NCBI GenBank assembly: GCA_036266155.1
Contig: DATANR010000117.1
Span: forward strand, 1-30,095
Length of the DNA stretch: 30,095 bases
Direction of reading: 5' to 3'
Source: SIAJ01 sp036266155
Lineage (GTDB): Bacteria; Planctomycetota; Planctomycetia; Gemmatales; Gemmataceae
Of the stretch, positions 24,059 to 30,095 are shown piece by piece. The position numbers and the translations under genes are program-made. The notes beneath the pieces were generated by a model. It saw only the letters and a program-made list of their open reading frames with translations, was not told the origin of the DNA and ran no database searches. Each line of letters opens with the position of its first letter. The first letter of the stretch is position 1.

Positions 24059-25172
24059 TTACTTCTTCTTGTGCATCCGCTCCGTCTTGTGCCGTAGGTA
24101 CGTGTGCATGAACTCGTCGAGGTCGCCGTCGAGAACGCCCATCACTTGCGGCGTCTTGTATTCGATCCCCGGTCGTTCGTCGCGGACCAGCGTGTACGGC
24201 TGAAGCACGTAACTGCGGATCTGGCTGCCGAAGGCGATTTCGCCCTTGGCGTCGTAGCGCTTTTCCAGGTCGCCGGTCCGCTTCTGCTCTTCAATCGCGT
24301 ACAGTCGGGCCTTGATGAGCTTCAAGGCGTTGTCGTAATTCTTATGCTGACTGCGTTCCGTACGGCTCTCGGCTCGGACGCCGGACTTGTGAATTAGCCG
24401 CACGCCTGACTGCGTCTTGTTCTGATGTTGCCCGCCTGGGCCGCCCGAGCAAAACGTCTGCATTTCTAATTCGGATTCGTTGACCTCGATGTTGATGTCT
24501 TCGTTCAGTTCGGGCACAACATCGACGGCGACGAACGACGTCTGCCGCGTGTCGCCGGAGCCGAACGGGCTGATGCGCACGAGTCGATGGACGCCGATCT
24601 CGCTCTGCATGTAGCCGTACGCGTACTCGCCCGCGATGCGGAACGTGACGCTCTGGATGCCGGCCTCCATGTTCGGCTCGAGGTCCTGCTCTTCGACCGT
24701 GAAGCCGTGTCGCTGGGCCCAACGGCCATACATGCGGTAGAGGATCTCGGCGAAGTCACACGCGTCGGTCCCGCCGGCCCCCGGCTTCAGCGACACGATC
24801 GCGTTCGCTGAGTCCTGCTTGCCGGACATCATCGCCATCAATTCGAACTTCTCGAACAGGCCCGACGCGCGATCGACCTCGCCGGTCAATTCGGGCTCGA
24901 GCGACGGATCCTCTTCGGAAAGTTCGACGAGCGCATTGACGTCGTTGATCGCGCTCGTGACCTCTTCGTAGGGCTTGAGCAACGCGTTCAGCGTCTTCTG
25001 GGCCTGGATCGTCTTTTGTGCCTTCTCCTGGTTGTTCCAGAAACTGGGCTCGCCTTGCATGTTCAGGAGCTTGTCGCGCTCCTGCATTTTGCTGGGGATG
25101 TCAAAGAGAGTCCCGTAGATAGGTCAAACGGACGGTCAGGTCGTCAGTCTTCCGCTTCAGTTCCGGGTTCAT
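24059..25172 (-). CDS. prfB: Peptide chain release factor 2, with programmed +1 frameshift
   Basis: Release factor 2 recognises UGA and UAA and releases the peptide at the ribosome. ORF1 starts with ATG at 25172 (MNPELKRKTD...) and after 23 codons meets TGA within CTT-TGA-C (25106-25100). Slipping one base forward gives GAC and joins ORF2 through LDIPSKMQERD, making about 370 residues, close to the family's 365. The anticodon-like tripeptide is SPF (201-203) and the catalytic GGQ is at 246-248. The start at 25087 that a plain ORF search would give is wrong. The frameshift provides autoregulation: when RF2 is scarce the ribosome shifts and makes more. The Shine-Dalgarno-like helper before the site is weak (CGGGA). 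It is the first gene of a minus-strand run. Confidence 0.92.
25100..25106 (-). promoter_or_regulatory. prfB: prfB recoding site CTTTGAC
   Basis: The sequence CTT TGA C is the classic RF2 autoregulatory slip site. The frame upstream (start 25172) and the frame downstream differ by exactly one base, so translation beyond the TGA requires a +1 shift. CGGGACTCT before it only partly matches the usual Shine-Dalgarno stimulator. Confidence 0.9.
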
Positions 25173-25192
25173 CACAGGCTCCAGGGGAAACG

Positions 25193-25211
25193 CGCTACGC
25201 CGCGAGCGGCG
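25193..25211 (+). repeat. One-mismatch copy of the dispersed palindrome arm
   Basis: CGCTACGCCGCGAGCGGCG differs by one base from the right arm of the hairpin at 26778-26821. It lies between prfB and the SDR gene, transcribed divergently, and may affect their shared control region. Confidence 0.6.
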
Positions 25212-25255
25212 ATGGTCATATTCTACAGACCAAGTCATCGCTGCGAGGTTCTACC

Positions 25256-25981
25256 ATGCCGGGCGTTTCCGGGAAAGTTGTCTTGATCACCGGCGGCGGC
25301 AGCGGCGTCGGTCAGGCGGCCGCGAAGTTGTTCGCCGAGGCCGGGGCGAAGGTTGCGATTGCAGGCCGCGACGAGGCCAAGCTGAAGAAGGCGGCGGAGG
25401 GCCTGGCGGGCGTGTTCGTAAAGGCGACGGATGTCACGAAGCCCGCGAGCGTGGCCGAACTGATCAAGGCGGTGACCGACAAGTTCGGTCGCATCGACAT
25501 TTTGGTGAACAACGCCGGGACAAACCTTAAGGCGCGCAAGTTCCGCGAGTTGACCGTCGAGAACTGGGACCGGCTCATTCGCACGAACCTGGATGGCGCC
25601 TTCTACTGCATGCGTGAAGTCCTGCCGCAGATGATCGAGCGGAAGGACGGGCTCATCATTAATGTGAACTCCGTGTCCGGCAAGCGGGCCTATCCGCTCG
25701 CGGGGGCTGGTTATGCCGCGGGCAAGTTTGGCATGCACGGTCTGGCCGGGGCGCTCGCGGCCGAGGAACTCGATAGTGGCATTCGCGTCAGCAGCATCTA
25801 TCCAGGCGAGATCGATACGCCGATTCTCGAGGAACGGCCCACGCCGGTGACGGCCGAGCAGCGGGCCAAGATTTTGAAGCCGGAAGACGTGGCTGCGGCC
25901 ATCTTGTGGGTGGCGTCGTTGCCGCCGCATGTGTCGGTGCCGGAGTTGATGATCAAGCCGACGTCGCAGTTGTTCTTTTAG
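25256..25981 (+). CDS. Short-chain dehydrogenase/reductase
   Basis: The 241-residue protein is a classical SDR: cofactor loop TGGGSGVG (about 11-18), DVT, NNAG in strand 4, catalytic Ser in NVNSVSGK, and Y-x3-K in GYAAGKFG. It has a PGEIDTPIL segment as usual for the family. GAGG lies 8-10 nt before the ATG at 25256, which fixes this start; the frame is open upstream, but that is spurious because it overlaps prfB. It probably reduces or oxidises a hydroxyl or keto group with NAD(P). Substrate unknown. It is divergent from prfB and followed after 70 bp by a DUF1080 gene on the same strand. Confidence 0.88.
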   Translation: MPGVSGKVVLITGGGSGVGQAAAKLFAEAGAKVAIAGRDEAKLKKAAEGLAGVFVKATDVTKPASVAELIKAVTDKFGRIDILVNNAGTNLKARKFRELTVENWDRLIRTNLDGAFYCMREVLPQMIERKDGLIINVNSVSGKRAYPLAGAGYAAGKFGMHGLAGALAAEELDSGIRVSSIYPGEIDTPILEERPTPVTAEQRAKILKPEDVAAAILWVASLPPHVSVPELMIKPTSQLFF

Positions 25982-26051
25982 GGGTGAGCCGATGGCTCAC
26001 CCGCTAAACGATGAAGTGATGTATCTATCGCCCGAGATTGGATTCCCACCT

Positions 26052-26774
26052 ATGAAGCGACTCCTCCTCTCTACTCTCCTCGCGATCGCGGTCCCGGCCT
26101 TTGCCGATGACAAGGCCGGTCCGAAGGACAACATGCCGCCCGAGGGTTTTACCGCCCTCTTCAACGGCACGGACCTGACAAATTGGAAGGGCAATGTGCC
26201 CATCAACCAGCGCAAGGGCACGCAAGAAGAAATCGACAAGCGCCAGAAGGCCGCCGATGCCAAGACGCTGCCGCACTGGACCGTGACCGACGGCATCCTT
26301 TACTACGATGGCAAGGGCGATAGCTTGCAAACGGCCAAGGACTACGCCAACTTCGAACTGTGGATCGACTGGAAGATCGAGAAGAACGGCGACAGCGGCA
26401 TCTACCTGAGGGGTCAACCGCAAGTGCAGGTATGGGATTCGGACAACAGCCCCGGCGCCAAGGGCGAGGACAAGAGTTCCGGCTCCGGCGGCTTGTGGAA
26501 CAATCCGCCGCAGGCCGGCAAGACGTCCAAGGAAATCGGTAAAATGCCGCTCAAGAAAGCCGACAAGCCGATCGGCGAATGGAACACGTTCCGCATCATC
26601 ATGAAGGGCGACAACGCCACGATTTATTTGAACGGCGAACTGGTGGTCGATGACAAGCCGTTGGCCAATTACTTCGAGAAGGGCAAGCCGTTGCCGGCAG
26701 CCGGGCCGATCGAATTGCAACACCACGGCGACAAGCTGTGGTTCAAGAACATCTACATCAAGGAACTGAAATGA
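26052..26774 (+). CDS. Secreted DUF1080 (3-keto-disaccharide hydrolase-type) protein
   Basis: The 240-residue protein starts at an ATG at 26052, where a signal peptide begins (MKRLLLSTLLAIAVPAFA, cut before DD). The mature part has the DUF1080 opening GFTALFNGTDLTNWKG, HWTVTDGILYYDGKGDSL, then FELWIDWKIEKNGDSGIYLRG, and ends with GPIELQHHGDKLWFKNIYIKEL. This is a beta-jelly-roll family abundant in planctomycetes. Some members hydrolyse 3-keto-glycosides; others may only bind sugars. An upstream in-frame ATG at 25992 would hide the signal peptide and is rejected. A 19-bp perfect hairpin follows the stop codon. Confidence 0.88.
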   Translation: MKRLLLSTLLAIAVPAFADDKAGPKDNMPPEGFTALFNGTDLTNWKGNVPINQRKGTQEEIDKRQKAADAKTLPHWTVTDGILYYDGKGDSLQTAKDYANFELWIDWKIEKNGDSGIYLRGQPQVQVWDSDNSPGAKGEDKSSGSGGLWNNPPQAGKTSKEIGKMPLKKADKPIGEWNTFRIIMKGDNATIYLNGELVVDDKPLANYFEKGKPLPAAGPIELQHHGDKLWFKNIYIKELK

Positions 26775-26777
26775 ATC

Positions 26778-26821
26778 CGCCGCTTGCGGCGTAGCGCGCC
26801 GACGCTACGCCGCAAGCGGCG
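26778..26821. terminator. Perfect 19-bp hairpin between convergent genes
   Basis: CGCCGCTTGCGGCGTAGCG (26778-26796) is exactly complementary to CGCTACGCCGCAAGCGGCG (26803-26821) with a 6-nt loop. It sits 3 bp after the DUF1080 stop and 1 bp beyond the stop of the S1 gene, so it probably acts as a two-way terminator or mRNA end stabiliser. No T-run is present. Its arm recurs elsewhere in the window. Confidence 0.7.
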
Positions 26822-26822
26822 A

Positions 26823-28265
26823 TCACCGGCCGCCGCGCAACTGGAACGGGAACTGCTTCTTCGGCCGCGGGGCATCCTCGTCGGCTTCCTCTGCAACCTC
26901 GCGGGCGGCGATCTCGGCCTTCGCGGCTTCCGTCTCCGCCTTTTGCTTCGCCATTTCGATCGCCTTCATCGACAGCGACATCCGCCGGGCGTCCTTGTCG
27001 ATGTTGAGGATCTGCACTTCGACAGGCGCCCCTTCCTGAACGCGATCGCGAATGCGGCCGCCGCGGCCAAGGACCATCTCCTTGACGTGAATCAATCCCT
27101 CGACGCCTGGTTCGACTTCCGCGAAGGCTCCGAAGTCGGCGATGCGGGTCACTTTGGCCGTGATCTGTGAGCCGACCGGGAAGCGCTGGCTCAACGTGTC
27201 CCACGGGCTCGCGATCAGGTCCTTCAAGCTCAACGACAACTTGCGAGCGGCGCGATCGACGCGCTTGACTTTCACTTCGACCTGTTGGCCGAGGGAAACC
27301 ACGTCGCTCGGCGTGCCGACCCGGCCCCATGACAACTCCGAGACGGGCAACAAGCCGTCGGCCCCACCGAGATCAACGAACGCCCCGAACGGTTGAATCG
27401 AACGCACGGTGCCCTTGAGCACTTGTCCTTCCTCGACTTCCACCCAGAACTTCTCGCGGAGTTTTTCTCGTTCACGTTCGAGCAAAGCCTTGCGGCTCAC
27501 CACCAGATTGCGCTCAGCCGGATCGACCTCGGCAATCATGCAAATGAGCTTCTGGTTGACGTACTGCTCCGCGTTTTCGGTGCGGTACATGTCGATCTGG
27601 CCGATCGGCATGAACCCGCGGATGCCGTTCACCTCCACCGAAAGGCCGCCCTTGTTGACCCCGGTCACGCGAGCTTCAACCGTTTGGCCGATCTGCACGC
27701 TCGACCAGTCGACATGCTGGGCGCTCCCCTCGCGAGTCAGCTTCAGCACGCCGTTCGCGGAGTCGTAACCTTCGACGTTGAATTCAACCTCGTCGCCAAT
27801 CTGCGGCGGCTTGTCGAATTGCGTGATCGCCATGAACCCCTGGCTGCGGCCGCCGGGCACGTCGATGAAGACGTCTTGCCCGTGAATGCTGATCACGCGG
27901 CCCTTCTTCTTGCCGCCCGGCGTCTTCGGGGCCTGTGCCGCCTGCATCGCCTGCTGTTTGGCTGCTTCGGTGTCCTGCTTGATCTCGGTCTCAAACCCGG
28001 CCATCGCTGCCGCGAGATCGGCCTCGATGTCCTTATCGAGATCGTTGAGCTTGAGGTTGACCTGCAACGATGTGAAGTCGAGCTGCGGCCGATCCTGCTG
28101 CCTCGGCTTATCGCGGAACGGCCGCTTCCCCTTCATCGGAGCCGCTTGCGGCTTAGCGGCGGGCGCAGGCGCTGTCGCCGGCGCAGCCTGCCCCTCAACA
28201 GGCGCATCAACCACCGGAACAGGCGCGGCCGGGATCACTTCGGGCGTGAGAGTCGGTTCGCTCAT
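26823..28265 (-). CDS. rpsA: S1-domain RNA-binding protein, ribosomal protein S1 homologue
   Basis: The 480-residue protein has an Ala/Pro-rich N-terminal tail (1-60), a helical part to about 115, then four S1 OB-fold domains: about 120-180 (GKKKGRVISIHGQDVFIDVP), 205-270, 285-355 (GTVRSIQPFGAFVDLGGADG) and 370-440 (AKVTRIADFGAFAEVEPGVE). It ends with a charged Lys/Glu/Ala tail. Proteobacterial S1 has six domains, so this is the shorter form seen in several other phyla. Its role is mRNA binding during initiation on the 30S subunit; a related S1-containing RNA-binding protein is possible. GAAGGA about 9 nt before the ATG gives a good start. The stop lies next to the perfect hairpin. Confidence 0.88.
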   Translation of the reverse strand: MSEPTLTPEVIPAAPVPVVDAPVEGQAAPATAPAPAAKPQAAPMKGKRPFRDKPRQQDRPQLDFTSLQVNLKLNDLDKDIEADLAAAMAGFETEIKQDTEAAKQQAMQAAQAPKTPGGKKKGRVISIHGQDVFIDVPGGRSQGFMAITQFDKPPQIGDEVEFNVEGYDSANGVLKLTREGSAQHVDWSSVQIGQTVEARVTGVNKGGLSVEVNGIRGFMPIGQIDMYRTENAEQYVNQKLICMIAEVDPAERNLVVSRKALLEREREKLREKFWVEVEEGQVLKGTVRSIQPFGAFVDLGGADGLLPVSELSWGRVGTPSDVVSLGQQVEVKVKRVDRAARKLSLSLKDLIASPWDTLSQRFPVGSQITAKVTRIADFGAFAEVEPGVEGLIHVKEMVLGRGGRIRDRVQEGAPVEVQILNIDKDARRMSLSMKAIEMAKQKAETEAAKAEIAAREVAEEADEDAPRPKKQFPFQLRGGR

Positions 28266-28341
28266 TGCAATAGTCCTTCGCGCCCGGGGCTCCGGGCGGT
28301 TCTGTCAATTTATGAATTGGATGGCCGCGAGCCGAGCCGAG

Positions 28342-29013
28342 TTACTTCAGCACCTTCATCCGCATATTCTTGAACTCCACCTGCTTGCTGTGCGATTGCA
28401 GGCACACGTACCCTTTGAGCGGCTTCGTCTTGAGCTTCTCGTCGGTCGATTGATCGAAGACGAGCGTGTCGGTCCCGTTGAAGTTGATGCGAATCTTCGG
28501 GCCGACGCATTCGATCTCGACCGTGTTCCATTCCGGGGCCGGCTTGTGAGCGTGCTTCGAGGCGGCAACATAGCGATAGAGCGACCCCGTCGAATGGGCG
28601 TCCGGCTTCTTGTCGGCATCATCGAGAAGTTGCACCTCGTAACTATGGAACGACGGCCGCGAATTGGTCCCGTTCTTGGCGTCATACACACAGGTGCGGA
28701 TGCCGATGCCGCTGTTGACGTCTTTCTCCTTCACCATTCGATACTCGACGTGGAGGATGAAGTCGCTCACGTCCTTGTCGTAGCGTAGAAACCCGAAGGC
28801 GCCGCCCGCCGTGCGGATGAGCCCATCGTTGACGGTCCACAACGGCTTCATCTTATTGCCGTCGGCCTTGTCCTTGTATTCCTTGGGCCCGTCGATCACC
28901 CAGCCGGTGAAGTCCTTGCCGTTGAATAACTCGGTCCAGCCGTCGGTGTCGGCCGCGTTGCCGATAGACGTGGTGCAAACAGCGATGGCAAATGCGAAAA
29001 TAATGCGGCGCAT
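28342..29013 (-). CDS. Secreted DUF1080-family protein
   Basis: The true start is the ATG at 29013, where a signal peptide begins (MRRIIFAFAIAVCTTSIGNA, cut before AD). The frame is open to 29355 but that part overlaps the metallophosphoesterase gene and is spurious. The 223-residue protein opens with GWTELFNGKDFTGWVIDGP, has a LWTVNDGLIRTAGG segment, FILHVEYRMVKEKDVNSGIG and a final VEFKNMRMKVLK, all as in the DUF1080 jelly-roll family. A probable role is binding or hydrolysis of glycosides outside the cytoplasm. It lies 76 bp after the S1 gene on the same strand and is divergent from the metallophosphoesterase gene. Confidence 0.85.
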   Translation of the reverse strand: MRRIIFAFAIAVCTTSIGNAADTDGWTELFNGKDFTGWVIDGPKEYKDKADGNKMKPLWTVNDGLIRTAGGAFGFLRYDKDVSDFILHVEYRMVKEKDVNSGIGIRTCVYDAKNGTNSRPSFHSYEVQLLDDADKKPDAHSTGSLYRYVAASKHAHKPAPEWNTVEIECVGPKIRINFNGTDTLVFDQSTDEKLKTKPLKGYVCLQSHSKQVEFKNMRMKVLK

Positions 29014-29085
29014 GGGTTCGAGTCCTGGCGAGTCGATCCGGGTGGGATAGAAGAAACCTCGGCGACGGCAACACGCGAGACATCC

Positions 29086-29688
29086 ATGAAGCTGCTGCTT
29101 TTCAGCGACCTGCACTGTAGCGTTTCGGCCGCGCGACGCATGGTCGAGCTGGCTCGCGGCGTCGACGTCGCCATCGGGGCCGGCGACTTCGGGCAGGTGC
29201 GTCGTCGCGTCGGCGTTTGCATCGACATCTTGCGCGATATGCCATGCCCAACCGTGGTGGTGCCCGGCAACAACGAATCGCTCGAAGAACTGCAGGCGGC
29301 GTGCGCGGGCTGGGCCGGCGTCCATGTCCTGCACGGCAACAGCGTGACAATCCACGGCGTCACCTTCTTCGGCCTGGGCGGCGGCGTGCCGATCACGCCG
29401 TTCGGCTCATGGAGTTGGGACTTCAGCGAAGAGCAGGCGAAGGAATTGTTGCAAGATTTTCCCCCCGGCGGCGTGCTCGTTTCGCATTCGCCGCCGAAGG
29501 GCTGTCTCGATGTCGATTCGAACGACACCAGCCGCGGCAGCTCGGCGGTCCGGGATCTGATCCTGGCGAAACGCCCGGCCCTTGTGGTCTGCGGGCACAT
29601 CCATGCGTGCGGCGGGCGCACCGAGAGTTTTCATGGGACGACGGTGGTGAACGCGGGGCCGGGTGGGGTTGAGATTACAGTCAATTGA
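29086..29688 (+). CDS. Calcineurin-like metallophosphoesterase
   Basis: The 200-residue protein shows the five metal-binding motifs in order: D8-x-H10 (FSDLH), GAGD34, GN62NE (in place of the usual GNHE), SH134 and GH171IH173. The GNHD/E motif carries Asn instead of His, which removes one catalytic residue and is known to vary among family members. There is no signal peptide. These small proteins hydrolyse phosphodiesters or phosphomonoesters, including cyclic nucleotides, but the substrate is not visible here. It is divergent from a DUF1080 gene, 72 bp apart, and its end overlaps a transposase remnant frame. Confidence 0.8.
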   Translation: MKLLLFSDLHCSVSAARRMVELARGVDVAIGAGDFGQVRRRVGVCIDILRDMPCPTVVVPGNNESLEELQAACAGWAGVHVLHGNSVTIHGVTFFGLGGGVPITPFGSWSWDFSEEQAKELLQDFPPGGVLVSHSPPKGCLDVDSNDTSRGSSAVRDLILAKRPALVVCGHIHACGGRTESFHGTTVVNAGPGGVEITVN

Positions 29689-29699
29689 ACGCCGTGCAA

Positions 29700-29960
29700 T
29701 CGATGCGTTTGCAGCCGAAATCGCAATTTGTCCCAGATTCCCAGCCACCCGCTCGTCACGGCGTCGACGCCAAAGGCCGAGCCTGGGTCGATGAAATCGG
29801 CACCTTGCAGATCACGCGTCAGGGCGGCCTGACCGTGCGCCGGATCACGCTGACGCGTGACGGCGACAAGCCGCTCGTCCTGGTCACCGATCTGCTCGAC
29901 GGCGAACTCTACCCGGCCAACGACCTGCTCGAGTTGTACCGGCAGCGTTGGGGGATCGAG
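29700..29960 (+). pseudogene. IS4-type transposase remnant
   Basis: The frame contains LVLVTDLLDGELYPANDLLE followed by LYRQRWGIE, the typical strand-helix region before the catalytic Glu of IS4-like DDE transposases (TxLLDxxxYPAxxLxELYRxRWxIE). The N-terminal half, with the first two Asp residues, is missing, and after GIE at 29960 the family sequence stops. It directly follows the metallophosphoesterase. No inverted repeats were found within the window. Confidence 0.65.
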
Positions 29961-29979
29961 ATCTCCCACCCGAACTGCC

Positions 29980-30095
29980 GCTCAAGCGCAAGCTTGTATC
30001 GAGGTGGGCTGGCCGCCTAAGATCGAGGCGTGGGCATTACTGCGACTGGCGCAGTGGTGCGAGGAACGTCCAGCGCCCCAACAAGGAAGTCCGCC
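29980..30095 (+). CDS. Possible partial ORF reaching the right edge
   Basis: A frame open to the window end reads IEVGWPPKIEAWALLRLAQW and CEERPAP. It has no start and does not continue the frame of the transposase remnant. Its composition looks protein-like, but the length is too short to name it. It could be a second transposon fragment or the end of another protein. Confidence 0.25.

Noticed and set aside
25016..25255. N-terminal extension of the SDR
   Set aside because: It overlaps prfB on the other strand; the ATG at 25256 has a ribosome site and gives a normal SDR start.
27393..28788. Plus-strand open frames of about 300-326 residues opposite the S1 and DUF1080 genes
   Set aside because: They are mirror frames of genes with strong family evidence.
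29014..29355. Extended N-terminus of the second DUF1080 protein
   Set aside because: It overlaps the metallophosphoesterase gene antisense and would bury the signal peptide at 29013.

Overview
The window looks like a chromosome segment of a planctomycete, most likely from the Gemmata/Pirellula side of the phylum. This is judged from the gene types only: two secreted DUF1080 proteins, a secreted tricorn-like protease, a Gfo/Idh/MocA oxidoreductase, a four-domain S1 protein, GC-rich coding DNA, and many intergenic palindromes and transposase scraps. Genus cannot be fixed from the sequence alone.

Left third (1-14175), accessory. A minus-strand operon runs off the left edge: a shortened leucyl-tRNA synthetase paralogue, a SAM methyltransferase, and a gene overlapping it by 4 nt. 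Divergent from it is a plus-strand run: an AurF/CmlI-type diiron N-oxygenase, a TauD-type 2-oxoglutarate dioxygenase, a VioB-like ferritin-fold protein, and an unrecognised 256-residue protein. Further right are a class V PLP enzyme, a frameshifted sarcosine-oxidase-like flavoenzyme, a second methyltransferase and a cystathionine gamma-synthase-type PLP enzyme. Together these resemble a natural-product or modified-amino-acid cluster built around N-oxidation and aminoacyl activation. The product is unknown. The synthetase lacks the C-terminal tRNA-binding domain, and its editing site no longer has the expected motifs.

Between the two enzyme groups (7684-9510) the DNA is eroded and repeat-rich. 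It holds a PaiB-family pseudogene with three frame changes, five tandem 14-bp repeats, a small Ala/Pro-rich ORF with a 12-nt Shine-Dalgarno match, and a tRNA-Pro(UGG) gene split in its D-loop by about 112 nt. That insert carries an inverted copy of the 14-bp repeat inside a hairpin.

Middle (14176-15897) is an insertion-sequence graveyard followed by non-coding DNA with inverted and direct repeats.

Right half (15898-29688) is ordinary chromosome: tricorn-like protease, small zinc-ribbon membrane protein, then a minus-strand run of prfB (with its programmed +1 frameshift), a membrane-domain/TsaE fusion, aldehyde dehydrogenase, AlkD-like protein and Gfo/Idh/MocA oxidoreductase. An SDR, two DUF1080 proteins, an S1 protein and a metallophosphoesterase follow. 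Long perfect or near-perfect hairpins sit between convergent genes. One 18-nt palindrome arm also occurs inside the signal-peptide coding region of the protease. The window ends in another broken transposase.
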